Shown here piece after piece: positions 36,317-44,533 of a stretch of 64,000 nucleotides of DNA. A program made the position numbers and the translations under genes. The stretch comes from Paenibacillus terricola (GTDB taxonomy: Bacteria; Bacillota; Bacilli; Paenibacillales; Paenibacillaceae). Location: NCBI RefSeq assembly GCF_014779765.1, contig NZ_JACXZA010000002.1, forward strand, positions 848,066 to 912,065, in the 5' to 3' direction. The first letter of the stretch is position 1; each line of letters opens with the position of its first letter. Under the pieces are notes generated by a model, which did not search any database, was not told the DNA's origin, and saw nothing but the letters and a program-made list of their open reading frames with translations.

Positions 36317-36808
36317 GTCTCATTCTCCTTTTTGTATTTTTGCGCAGTTTCCAAATCGTTCTATCTTTTTTGCAGTTAAAATCTACTATTCAGTGCTGGT
36401 CTGTTTATGAATGTATAGCATTCAATGAAAGTCATAATTTCAAACCCTATTGCTAAACAACCGAACTTGATTAATTACCTCATCTTTCTTTCATCAAACT
36501 TCATTAGCGTCCATCCTCCAATTAATTCATAATATGGTTTTATTATAAAGAACGTGAGGTTGGTACATCAAGATAATAACTGTCGGAACAAGATATGCAG
36601 ATCCAACCGCACGAAAAAAAACAGACTAGATAATCTTCTTTCTATTCCGGTTAGACCGTAAACCATGACTAATTTCCGGGCTCGGCTGCATTCAAATTTC
36701 CTCCTTCTCGTATAAAATCTGCTTGTGAGCCGATCATATAAATCAGTTGTAAATAATTTGTTAAGCAAACAAATGAATTACAAATTAGATTTCATCGTTA
36801 AAACAAAC
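36317..36808. other. Intergenic region, nothing identified
   Basis: About 490 bases with an unrecognised 66-aa minus-strand frame (36568-36768) that has no SD. It may contain gene debris; nothing named can be supported. Confidence 0.4.
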
Positions 36809-36830
36809 AATGCCGCAACTATGCGGCATT
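36809..36830 (-). terminator. Terminator of the DUF1349 gene
   Basis: 9-bp stem AATGCCGCA / TGCGGCATT with a 4-base loop, then TGTTTGTTTT on the minus strand. Confidence 0.8.
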
Positions 36831-36904
36831 CACTCAAATCATTCAGTATCTTAGATGTCTCAAGCTTCTGCAATAACTCCACATTCCATCTTCTTCATAT
36901 ATCC

Positions 36905-37522
36905 CTATCCTTCTACCGGAGGATCAATATGGAGGTCTTCGTCAGGCGCGGTAAATTCCCAGCGGGTAAACGTCACTTCAAACCCGTCTCGGGTCGGCGA
37001 GCAAGTAAATGGTCCCGCATGATTACCTGTTTCGTATGGAAACCGTGCTACCCGAATCGTTCGCCATGGATGCTGATTGCTGCGAGCTCGAATAATGACG
37101 GCATCCTTCATGATCGAAGCACGCAGCGTTACTTCTTCCCCTATCCACTCAGGCACTGCCGCAAGTGACCAGTCCGAATAACCGTCCGTGACCACTGTTG
37201 CAAGCTGCGGAATGCCATCGTTGATTTCAATGCCTGTTTTGATCCATTGTCCGGGACCATGATATAATAACAAGCCCGCTTGATCATACAGATCGGTAAA
37301 AGAACCAAGCTGAAAGGTTACCTCGACCGCTGTATTGCGATCCCAACTCGTGAGCAAAGCTGGTCCGTCTTCAAATTCAAATCCATACAGTGTCTTTTTC
37401 CAGAAGTCTCTGCCTTTCTCAGGAGCAACCTTCAGCATTTGGCCCTCTTCTCGGAATGATTGTGGCGGATTGAGCCATACACCTGTTTTCCATTCCACTC
37501 GATTCCTGTTCTGTTGTGTCAT
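36905..37522 (-). CDS. DUF1349 protein (concanavalin-like fold)
   Basis: 205 aa from ATG at 37522 (GGAGG eight bases upstream). VKVAP-type, FWKKTLYGFEFEDGPALL, then QAGLLLYHGPGQWIKTGIEINDG and YSDWSL are the DUF1349 hallmarks (laminin-G/concanavalin-like jelly roll with unknown ligand). It follows an MFS gene by 39 bases on the same strand and may share its transcript. Confidence 0.88.
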   Translation of the reverse strand: MTQQNRNRVEWKTGVWLNPPQSFREEGQMLKVAPEKGRDFWKKTLYGFEFEDGPALLTSWDRNTAVEVTFQLGSFTDLYDQAGLLLYHGPGQWIKTGIEINDGIPQLATVVTDGYSDWSLAAVPEWIGEEVTLRASIMKDAVIIRARSNQHPWRTIRVARFPYETGNHAGPFTCSPTRDGFEVTFTRWEFTAPDEDLHIDPPVEG

Positions 37523-37561
37523 CTTCATAACCTCCATTTATATGATGATTCAAACTTCATG

Positions 37562-38773
37562 TCAGCTCTCTCGACTTGCTTGTTCAATTGGTCTAGCCGC
37601 TTGCGAGAGCAGACCAGCAACCATTACAGTGATAAGGATAAATATCAGGGCACGCAGTAAGCCGATCGATTCACCGATAAGCCCTAGAACTGGTGGACCT
37701 ACAAGGAAGGCAAGGTATCCGACTGTCGATACTGCGCCTACCCTCGCAGCAACTCCGCGTGGATCATCACCTGCTGCAGACAGCCCAACCGGAAAACCGC
37801 ATGCTGCTCCAAATCCCCATAGTACAACCCCTACTATGGCAAATTCGTAGCTCCTCCCGAATATAACAATAAGCAGTCCAATAATTGCAAAAAGCGCGGA
37901 AGCTCGCAGTACGACAACTCGTCCGAACCGATCAAGCAGCATGCCGCCTACTGCCCGACAAATCGTCATCGCAGCCACAAATATGCTGAATGCGAACGAC
38001 CCCATAGCCGGTGTAACCTTATAGCCATCCACCATAACAAGCGGCAGCCAATCATTCGCCGATCCCTCTGCAAAAGCCATCCCAAGCACTATGATACCGA
38101 CCAACACCGTACGCCGCTCTTTCCAAATAGCCATACGTTCCTTGATGCTCATTGGCGGTTCCATGGCATTACCGCCCGTTTCTTTCCCTGTACCTGCCGG
38201 TACGAGACGGTATACATATATAGTAAATAACAGAATGATTACCATTGCAAAAGCTAAATGAACCGTTACCGATATTCCGGCCTTTATCGCAGCTGTTCCA
38301 GCCATTGCCCCTAGAAAAGTCCCTACGCTGAATGCCGCATGAAAACCTGTTAATAGCGATTTGTTTGCAGCTCTCTCAACTTCCGTACCCTCCACATTCA
38401 TCGCTACATCGCATATCCCTTGCCCGAAGCCAAAAACAGCTAATCCTACAAACACGGAAATACTGCTTGTCAGCAGCGTCCCTCCCATCCCTACACCTAG
38501 AAGACCGACTGCACTGATCAACAGACCAGCTACCATGACGAAGCGGCCACCTTTATGTGCAATTAGATGGCTGGCACACGTCAGACCGATTATAGAGCCT
38601 ATAGACATGCCAAGAATGATCAAGCCCATCTCAGATGTTGTCGCCCCTAAGGAGTCTCGAATGGCTGGCGTACGTGAAACCCATGATGAGATTGCGAATC
38701 CCGGCAGTGCGAAAATGATATAAATGGCGAAGCGCCACAGCTGAATCTGACGAATGCTTAATGAATGCCTCAT
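37562..38773 (-). CDS. MFS transporter (YbjJ-like)
   Basis: 403 aa, twelve hydrophobic segments; SD GGGAGG before ATG. GISSWVSRTPAIRDSLGAT and GLCDVAMNVEG-type (GICDVAMNVEGTEVE) motifs are typical of the YbjJ/FucP-related inner-membrane MFS group. Substrate unknown. Upstream inverted repeat could be an operator. Confidence 0.85.
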   Translation of the reverse strand: MRHSLSIRQIQLWRFAIYIIFALPGFAISSWVSRTPAIRDSLGATTSEMGLIILGMSIGSIIGLTCASHLIAHKGGRFVMVAGLLISAVGLLGVGMGGTLLTSSISVFVGLAVFGFGQGICDVAMNVEGTEVERAANKSLLTGFHAAFSVGTFLGAMAGTAAIKAGISVTVHLAFAMVIILLFTIYVYRLVPAGTGKETGGNAMEPPMSIKERMAIWKERRTVLVGIIVLGMAFAEGSANDWLPLVMVDGYKVTPAMGSFAFSIFVAAMTICRAVGGMLLDRFGRVVVLRASALFAIIGLLIVIFGRSYEFAIVGVVLWGFGAACGFPVGLSAAGDDPRGVAARVGAVSTVGYLAFLVGPPVLGLIGESIGLLRALIFILITVMVAGLLSQAARPIEQASRES

Positions 38774-38814
38774 CGTTAGTCCTCCCTAAATGCCTTCAAT
38801 CCCAGTTGTTTGTC

Positions 38815-38857
38815 TTATTAAATTGTTTTTATAAGACTTATTAAAACTATTTAATAA
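38815..38857. promoter_or_regulatory. Inverted repeat upstream of the MFS gene
   Basis: TTATTAAAT and ATTTAATAA, 25 bases apart, in the AT-rich region 42 bases upstream of the MFS start. Could be an operator or promoter; no regulator is nearby. Confidence 0.3.
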
Positions 38858-39004
38858 TGTGTTCATTCTAACAGAACTAGCATGGAAGAACTATACGTCA
38901 TTTTGTCATATCCATATGTATGGTTGACTTAGCAAGTCCAAACTCAGTTATAGAACACCCCCTTAGAATTAGATGATAGCGGCAAGCGAGAGCTTATCTA
39001 CTTT

Positions 39005-39309
39005 TTGCAGTCCCGAACCAAGATTGTAACGTCTCCCGTTCGAGTAATTGATGACCGCCAGAAAATGACTTACTCTTGCGTTCTTGGGCGTGGTCGTATT
39101 CGGACAACGAAATTGGATGAGGCAATTGGCGGTCATTTATCTGACTCTAACGTGCTATGCACTGATTCGTGGAGGGCATTCAATTCCTATGCAAATTCCA
39201 AATATTTGAACATTATTTAGCTTGGTTTCGTTATATAGACAGCAAGGAATATGAGAATACCTCATCGAATAATAGATTAAAGGAACTTTTTTCCAAAAAC
39301 AACGTATAA
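39005..39309 (+). pseudogene. IS1595-type (ISXO2-like) transposase remnant
   Basis: The frame from 39005 reads ...GRGRIRTTKLDEAIGGHLS and NVLCTDSWRAFNSYA, the ISXO2-like catalytic block, then stops at 39218-39220. In another frame the continuation reads HYLAWFRYIDSKEYEN... to a stop at 39307-39309, the usual C-terminus of this transposase family. The part between (about 45-60 residues) is missing and the frame is shifted. The N-terminal zinc-ribbon part is also absent. The gene is dead. Confidence 0.8.
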
Positions 39310-39374
39310 ATAAGAGTTAGTTTACTTGAGAAGTCAAACAAAAAAAATGTTAGGGAGAGGAGAAGTTCAACGAC

Positions 39375-39650
39375 ATGAATACTGGACTGATGAAAATAAT
39401 TAAGAATTTGATTTTCAGGATTGGTTTCTTGTACAGCAAGCTTCAATTTCTAATAATGACCATCGCCATACTAGGCATTTTAGATTTCTTTGTTTATTAT
39501 GAACTAGCTGTCTCTATGATGACATTACTTGCTCCTGAAATAGCCCCAGTAATTTTATTAATTTTTGCTTGGCTGATATATAAAGGGATTAAGAAATACA
39601 TTCAAGATACACGAGATACACGAAACAAAAAATACAGTTTTCTGATATAG
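39375..39650 (+). CDS. Small membrane protein, unknown
   Basis: 91 aa. Two hydrophobic helices in LQFLIMTIAILGILDFFVYYEL and LLAPEIAPVILLIFAWLIY, flanked by basic residues. GGAGAGGAGAAG lies 9-15 bases before the ATG. No recognised family. Located between the transposase remnant and a terminator in the AT-rich island. Confidence 0.5.
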   Translation: MNTGLMKIIKNLIFRIGFLYSKLQFLIMTIAILGILDFFVYYELAVSMMTLLAPEIAPVILLIFAWLIYKGIKKYIQDTRDTRNKKYSFLI

Positions 39651-39741
39651 GCCGTCCAGAAATTACCAACATAAATAGACAATATTAACAATGCGGACTC
39701 GAATGCTTGATAATCCATCGAGGGACGGGAGACGATAGCTC

Positions 39742-39775
39742 AATAAACCGCCTTTTCAACCAAGGCGGCTTTATT
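39742..39775. terminator. Terminator-like hairpin
   Basis: Stem AATAAA-CCGCCTT / AAGGCGG-TTTATT with one bulge; about 90 bases after the small membrane protein gene. Confidence 0.6.
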
Positions 39776-39823
39776 ATGGTCAAATATCAACATTAGAATT
39801 TAACTTAGCCTAAATTAAAGAAA

Positions 39824-39846
39824 AAAGCCGCAATATATGCGGCTTT
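39824..39846 (-). terminator. Terminator of the OYE gene
   Basis: 9-bp perfect stem AAAGCCGCA / TGCGGCTTT, loop of 5, then TTTTCTTTAA on the minus strand. Confidence 0.82.
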
Positions 39847-39882
39847 CCCTGGGTCTATCCTCTTGTCTCACGACAACAATTC

Positions 39883-40923
39883 TCAATATAGCGTCTTAAG
39901 CGCCTCAGGATTGAATGGAATCAATTCATCCGTGCGTCCGCTCGAGACTTTAGCCGCCCAAGCAGGATCAACCAATAACGCTCGACCGATCGCAACAAGA
40001 TCAAACTCCTCTTTCGCCAACCTCGGAAGCAATCCCTCAATGCCCGCCGTGTTGGCACCTTTTCCTTCAGCGAATAGAGTCGTGACGTCTCCGTCTAACC
40101 CAATCGAGCCGACCGTTATCGTTGGTTTGCCCGTAAGCTGTTTGACCCATCCCGCAAGATTCAAGTCAGAGCCTTCAAATTCAGGCTCCCAGAATCGACG
40201 TGTCGAGCAATGGAAAATGTCCACGCCTGCATCAGCCAGCGGTTGTAGGAACTGTTTAAGCTCATCCGGCGTTGTAACTAACTTGGCCTTGTAGTCTACG
40301 CCTTTCCACTGCGAGATACGCAGCACAATTGGGAAATCCGGGCCAACTGCACGACGGCACGCTTGAATCACCTCTTGTGCAAATCGTGTACGAGCAATCA
40401 AGCTGCCGCCATAACGATCCGTACGTTGATTCGTTTGTTCCCAGAAGAACTGATCAATTAAGTACCCATGCGCGCCATGAAGTTCAATGCCATCAAATCC
40501 AATACGTTTGGCATCAGCTGCCGCTTGCGCGAATGCTTCAATGATTGCTGCAATCTCGGACTCCGAGTATTCGTTAACGTTGCCGCGTGCGCCCATATGC
40601 CAAATTTGCGGGATGATTTTGCCGCCAACAGCATGTACTTCAGACACTACGTTAGCCCAACCCCGCAATGCTTCCTCTCCATAAAAGAAAGGCACGTTCT
40701 TCTGATTAGACGAATCAGCATGCTGGATAACGGTACCTTCTGTAATAATCAACCCAACATTATTCTCAGCCCTGCGGCGATAATAGGCAGCAACATCCAC
40801 TCCAGGAACACCATTCGGTGACATGTTTCGTGTCATTGGCGCCATGACGGTCCGGTTCTTCAGGGTCAGGTTACCCAAAGTGAATGAGGTAAATAGCGGC
40901 TCTAAAGTTGTATTCGTTGTCAT
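39883..40923 (-). CDS. Old yellow enzyme (NADH:flavin oxidoreductase)
   Basis: 346 aa TIM-barrel. LKNRTVMAPMTRNMSPNG start, then QIWHMGARG (FMN-binding), substrate-site HGAHGYLIDQFFW with RTDRYGG (the usual NxxxDxYGG), and VGSIGLDGDVTTLFAEGKG. It reduces electrophilic double bonds of enones or quinones with FMN and NAD(P)H. Start SD is GGGAGG. The next gene upstream is namA, 55 bases away. Confidence 0.92.
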   Translation of the reverse strand: MTTNTTLEPLFTSFTLGNLTLKNRTVMAPMTRNMSPNGVPGVDVAAYYRRRAENNVGLIITEGTVIQHADSSNQKNVPFFYGEEALRGWANVVSEVHAVGGKIIPQIWHMGARGNVNEYSESEIAAIIEAFAQAAADAKRIGFDGIELHGAHGYLIDQFFWEQTNQRTDRYGGSLIARTRFAQEVIQACRRAVGPDFPIVLRISQWKGVDYKAKLVTTPDELKQFLQPLADAGVDIFHCSTRRFWEPEFEGSDLNLAGWVKQLTGKPTITVGSIGLDGDVTTLFAEGKGANTAGIEGLLPRLAKEEFDLVAIGRALLVDPAWAAKVSSGRTDELIPFNPEALKTLY

Positions 40924-40978
40924 AGTGAATCCTCCCTTAATTTAAGAAATGCTCAAATAGTCATTTCATTGGATAATT

Positions 40979-42001
40979 TCAAAACCCAAACTTATATTGT
41001 GTAGGAATCGCGATTTCTTTTCTTAGACGAGCAGCAGCTTCCAATGTCCAATAAGGATTTCGAAGCATTCCTCTTCCGACAGCCGCAAGATCGGCATCTT
41101 CATTGCCAATGACCGAATTCGCAAGAATCGGATCATCCAGCCTTCCGACTGCGATAACAGGAACATCGAGCGCTTGCTTAATTGCACGAGCTAATGGCAC
41201 TTGATAACCTGCATGCGTCCCCGGTCTGCCAAATGCTGCGATCGGCCCTTCGCCGCCAGACGACACATCGAACATATCGACTCCTGCTTGCTGATACTCC
41301 TTAGCAAACGCGATGCTCTCCTCGATGTCATATCCGCCTTCCACGTATTCTTTGGCCGAAATACGCATCATGAGCGGCATGTTTGCTGGCATTTCAGACT
41401 TTGCAGCTTGAATAACCTCGCGGCCGAATCGATTCAGATCCCGACCATATTCATCCTCTCGTCTGTTCGTCAGCGGCGAGTGGAATTGGTGAATCAAATA
41501 GCCGTGAGCGCCATGTAATTGAATGGTGTCGACCCCCGCTTTAACTGCACGAGCAACTGCAGATCGGAACTTCTCCACCATTCCTTGTACTTCTTCTGTC
41601 GTAAGGGCACGAGGCACTTTGTAGCTCTCGTCGAAAGCAATGGCAGATGGCGCAACGGGGACGGGCGCATCCTCTGCTTTACGGCCGGCATGCGCAATTT
41701 GAATACCAACTTTGGCACCGTATTGGTGGCAAGCATCAACGATTCGTTTCAATGCTGGTATTTGCTCGTCAGACCATAGTCCAAGATCAAAGTCAGAGAT
41801 GCGACCATCCGGCTCAACATCGGTCATTTCAATGATGATTAAGCCCGCTCCACCAATTGCACGACTTACATAGTGCATATAATGCCAATCTGTCGCGATA
41901 CCATCCTTGTTTTCAACCGAATATTGACACATTGGCGGCATAACTACCCGATTTTTCAATTCTAATCCTTTAAACGTGTAGGAACTAAATAGGTCTTTCA
42001 T
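40979..42001 (-). CDS. namA: NADPH dehydrogenase NamA-type old yellow enzyme
   Basis: 340 aa from ATG at 42001 (GAGAGGAG upstream; the 42028 start lacks an SD). Begins with MKDLFSSYTFKGLELKNRVVMPPMCQYS, like YqjM (with its QYS cysteine region: the redox-tuning Cys is present as MCQYS). HGAHGYLIHQFHSPLTNRREDEYG and the Arg finger near the C-terminus (YWTLEAAARLRKE) fit YqjM. It detoxifies alpha/beta-unsaturated carbonyls, quinones and nitro compounds. Likely under MarR control through inverted repeats directly upstream. Confidence 0.9.
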   Translation of the reverse strand: MKDLFSSYTFKGLELKNRVVMPPMCQYSVENKDGIATDWHYMHYVSRAIGGAGLIIIEMTDVEPDGRISDFDLGLWSDEQIPALKRIVDACHQYGAKVGIQIAHAGRKAEDAPVPVAPSAIAFDESYKVPRALTTEEVQGMVEKFRSAVARAVKAGVDTIQLHGAHGYLIHQFHSPLTNRREDEYGRDLNRFGREVIQAAKSEMPANMPLMMRISAKEYVEGGYDIEESIAFAKEYQQAGVDMFDVSSGGEGPIAAFGRPGTHAGYQVPLARAIKQALDVPVIAVGRLDDPILANSVIGNEDADLAAVGRGMLRNPYWTLEAAARLRKEIAIPTQYKFGF

Positions 42002-42034
42002 GAAATGTGCTCCTCTCCAAACCAACAATCTCTA

Positions 42035-42121
42035 TATATGCATGCGCAAGCATGTATGATGTCAAAGTGAATAGATATATGCGCATGCATATAAATTAAC
42101 GTAATAACAAATGGATGTCAA
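42035..42121 (-). promoter_or_regulatory. Promoter region with paired inverted repeats ahead of namA
   Basis: Two elements with TATATGCATGCGCA (42035-42048) and its reverse complement inside TATATGCGCATGCATATA (42076-42093), a 14-bp inverted repeat of two palindrome-rich sites. On the minus strand TTGACA (42116-42121) is 17 bases from TAATTT, so site 2 begins just after a fair promoter. A second TTGACA is at 42060-42065. The neighbouring MarR gene is the natural candidate regulator. Confidence 0.65.
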
Positions 42122-42140
42122 GTCCCTTTCAAAGGGACTT
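42120..42140. other. Palindrome after the MarR gene
   Basis: AAGTCCCTTT and AAAGGGACTT with one base between. Next to the MarR stop codon; no T-run, so a weak terminator at best. Confidence 0.4.
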
Positions 42141-42146
42141 CATCAA

Positions 42147-42608
42147 TCAGAACAATTTCTGAATAATGCTCTGGAATTCAGCTTGTAGCCCTTCTCTTTG
42201 AAGCTCGGATTGAAGGACTTGATTAAAGGTTTGCAGTGCATGCTGGAATTTGCTTTCACCGATTTCAGTAATTTGCGTATAGATCCCTCTTCGATCATCT
42301 GTACACATATGTCGATGCAATGCGCCGCATTCCTTGGCCTCCATACGTACAACAAGCCTGGAGGTCGCGCTCTGGCTTAATCCTACCATTTCTTGTAACG
42401 ACTGCAGCCGTAATTTCTTTTCTTCGCTATTAGAGATGAAATACAGCACCGAGAATTCCTTCAAGGACAATCCATATTCCTGTTGAAGAGCTTGTTCTAA
42501 TTTATCAGAGATGCTGGAATAAAGTTGAGATAACGATAACCATACGGTTATCGGTTCGTTGTTATTGTCCAATTGCCGCCACGCCCAATCTATACGGAGT
42601 ATAATCAT
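42147..42608 (-). CDS. MarR-family regulator
   Basis: 153 aa. Helix-turn-helix around RLQSLQEMVGLSQSATSRLVVRME followed by the wing DDRRGIYTQITE (the usual DxRxx motif). Sits upstream of namA on the same strand, with operator-like repeats between them, consistent with electrophile-responsive control of the OYE genes. No Cys of the OhrR type is evident; a Cys is present at CGALHRHMC but is not placed like that one. Confidence 0.88.
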   Translation of the reverse strand: MIILRIDWAWRQLDNNNEPITVWLSLSQLYSSISDKLEQALQQEYGLSLKEFSVLYFISNSEEKKLRLQSLQEMVGLSQSATSRLVVRMEAKECGALHRHMCTDDRRGIYTQITEIGESKFQHALQTFNQVLQSELQREGLQAEFQSIIQKLF

Positions 42609-42673
42609 ATAGTTTATCTCATTGTATCAATCAGAAGCGTAACGGTCAAAAATATATTGGTATACCAACAAGA

Positions 42674-42694
42674 ATGCCGCACTTCATGCGGCAT
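42674..42694 (-). terminator. Terminator-like hairpin after the LigB-type gene
   Basis: 8-bp perfect stem ATGCCGCA / TGCGGCAT with a 5-base loop, about 52 bases after the stop; T-run is weak. Confidence 0.55.
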
Positions 42695-42746
42695 CCTTTG
42701 TCTTACTTATGGTCATCGCCTGACGCGAAGATTCATGGTTCTCTTG

Positions 42747-43514
42747 TTAGAACTGAATCGAAAATGTAGTGCCGCTGCCATGTTCAATCGTATCGAACAG
42801 AATACGAGGGTTTCCATTAGGATCTCCACTCCCCATTGCAATCAACAATGGAACAAAATGCTCCGCTCGGGGTACAGCTCGCATCGCATGTGGCGCAAGC
42901 GTGGCATATTGGCTTAATGCTTCTATATCCCTTGCTAATGCTTTCTCCCGAATCCAATCCCGGAACTCGATAGCCCATTCCCGCGGCGGAGCATCCTTAT
43001 TGCGATCGAACTCGTTGAAGTTATGGCTGATGAAGCCGCTGCCGATTACGAGAATGCCCTCCTGTTCCAATCCTTGCAGCGCCTCGCCGATCGCAATCTG
43101 CTGGCGCGCCGATAGGAACGGGTTGACGGACACCGGTACGATTGGAATATCCGCTTCGGGATAGGCATGCATCATGATCGGGAATACGCCATGATCAAGC
43201 CCGCGATAATGCGTTTGTACCGGAATGCGGTGCTTCTTCAGCCGTTCTTCTATGATTGAGGCGACGATCATGGAGCCTCTAGCTGGATATTGAACCTGAT
43301 AGAACGAATCAGGGAATCCGTAATAATCGTATACCATTTCATGAACACCATCCGTTGGCGCGATGGTCGTAATCTCATTTTCGAAATGCGCAGAGAAAAT
43401 AACGATCGCCTTCGGACGATGCTGCTGGCCGAAATGTCTAAGAAACTGTGTGAATTCCGACTGTTCGAATATCGTAAAAGGCGAACCATGGGCTAAAAAT
43501 ACGGGTGACAGCAT
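42747..43514 (-). CDS. LigB/DODA-type extradiol dioxygenase
   Basis: 255 aa. The family signature is clear: SPVFLAHGSP (metal His) at the N-terminus, VIFSAHFEN, GLDHGVFPIM and FISHNFNEF (further metal/active-site His), as in YgiD and 4,5-DOPA dioxygenases. It opens catechol-type rings outside the diol. Twenty bases downstream of the DoxX gene and likely in one transcript with it, divergent from the HxlR gene. Confidence 0.9.
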   Translation of the reverse strand: MLSPVFLAHGSPFTIFEQSEFTQFLRHFGQQHRPKAIVIFSAHFENEITTIAPTDGVHEMVYDYYGFPDSFYQVQYPARGSMIVASIIEERLKKHRIPVQTHYRGLDHGVFPIMMHAYPEADIPIVPVSVNPFLSARQQIAIGEALQGLEQEGILVIGSGFISHNFNEFDRNKDAPPREWAIEFRDWIREKALARDIEALSQYATLAPHAMRAVPRAEHFVPLLIAMGSGDPNGNPRILFDTIEHGSGTTFSIQF

Positions 43515-43534
43515 ATTTTATTATGCCCCCTTCA

Positions 43535-43888
43535 CTAGAAACGGCCAATCGCGATAAAGACGAGAAGTGCAAGCATAACAATACTTGGAACGACTCCTTG
43601 CTTCTCGCCGCGTCTAACGTGGAAGCCTACAGCGAGCACCATAATGATCCCTAGTCCAACAGCCGCCAGCGGCGTCAATACGGATGCGATATCAAGTGCC
43701 CACGGCAGAATCAGTCCGATACCGCCCAGCAGTTCCGCAACGCCGATGAAGTTAACGAAACCTTTGGAGTATTCCTTCACCCAAGGCATCGAAGCTCTTG
43801 CTTTCTCATACCCGAATGATTTCATCATGCCTGCCATAATAAAAGCCAGTGCCATTAAACCCTGTACAATCCATAATGCGATATTCAT
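43535..43888 (-). CDS. DoxX-family membrane protein (CatD-like)
   Basis: 117 aa, four hydrophobic helices. ALAFIMAGMMKSFGYEKA and FIGVAELLGGIGLILP are typical of DoxX/CatD. In B. subtilis catD and catE form a catechol-detoxification operon under the HxlR-type repressor CatR; the same arrangement is seen here, with a different dioxygenase family. Not itself enzymatically defined. Confidence 0.88.
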   Translation of the reverse strand: MNIALWIVQGLMALAFIMAGMMKSFGYEKARASMPWVKEYSKGFVNFIGVAELLGGIGLILPWALDIASVLTPLAAVGLGIIMVLAVGFHVRRGEKQGVVPSIVMLALLVFIAIGRF

Positions 43889-43994
43889 AATTTCGTACTC
43901 TCCCCTTAAGTTGTTGTGTTGTATTCTTTAGGCTCCTAGCGCTATAATAAGGTCTAGGACCATTCGTCGGAAGTAGGCACTTCAAATAAACATA

Positions 43995-44010
43995 GTATCC
44001 TTTTGGATAC
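43995..44010. promoter_or_regulatory. Inverted repeat in the DoxX/HxlR divergent region
   Basis: GTATCC-TTTT-GGATAC, a perfect 6-bp inverted repeat, at 43995-44010 in the gap between the divergent doxX-like gene and the HxlR gene. Good operator candidate for the HxlR-type regulator. Confidence 0.55.
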
Positions 44011-44050
44011 CTTAATAATGACGCGGGTTCCCGGAGGCGAAGACGTATTT

Positions 44051-44416
44051 ATGGAAGACCATAGTAATTGTACAATTGAAACAGCATTAGAGATCCTGGT
44101 AGGGAAATGGAAGCCGATTATTCTGTATTCGTTGTTTACGAACGGTACTCTACGGTTCAGTGAATTGCAGAAGGCGATTCCGGGCATTACGAAGAAAATG
44201 TTGACGGCACAGCTGCGCGAACTTGAATATCACGATATCGTCCATCGCAAAGTATATTTGCAAATTCCGCCGAAGGTTGAATATTCGATCACCGAGTACG
44301 GGCAAGGCATTACCCCTCTCATTCAATCAATAAGCGAATGGGGTCAAGCCCATGTAAAGCATCTCTCTGAGATCTATGGCGACAATCGTATACTTAAAAC
44401 AGAAACAACAGAATAA
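44051..44416 (+). CDS. HxlR-family (DUF24) redox regulator, CatR/YodB-like
   Basis: 121 aa from ATG at 44051; the frame opens earlier but this start places Cys7 in MEDHSNC, the residue used by CatR/YodB-type sensors. The winged helix contains LVGKWKPIILYSLFTNGTLRFSELQKAIPGITKKMLTAQLRELE, a classic HxlR pattern. Divergent from the DoxX/dioxygenase operon, so it is likely their repressor. The start at 44018 is possible. Confidence 0.88.
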   Translation: MEDHSNCTIETALEILVGKWKPIILYSLFTNGTLRFSELQKAIPGITKKMLTAQLRELEYHDIVHRKVYLQIPPKVEYSITEYGQGITPLIQSISEWGQAHVKHLSEIYGDNRILKTETTE

Positions 44417-44423
44417 AGACGAA

Positions 44424-44475
44424 CGCGATCGCAAGAAGTAGCCGATATGGCTAACTTCCTGCGATCGCTTTTTTT
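44424..44475 (+). terminator. Terminator of the HxlR gene
   Basis: GCGATCGCA-GAAGTTAGCC paired with GGCTAACTTC-TGCGATCGC, then TTTTTTT. Confidence 0.88.
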
Positions 44476-44533
44476 ATCGCAACTTATCTCGCACGGATCT
44501 CGTCATATCCTGTGAAAGGAGGTCTACTTGTTC

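Noticed and set aside
36568-36768. Minus-strand 66-aa frame, Arg-rich
   Set aside because: No SD and no match recognised; may be gene debris, but no support.
31363-39900. Prophage or conjugative element around the recombinase
   Set aside because: No portal, terminase, capsid, relaxase, coupling or replication genes; only the recombinase, dif-like sites and one dead transposase.
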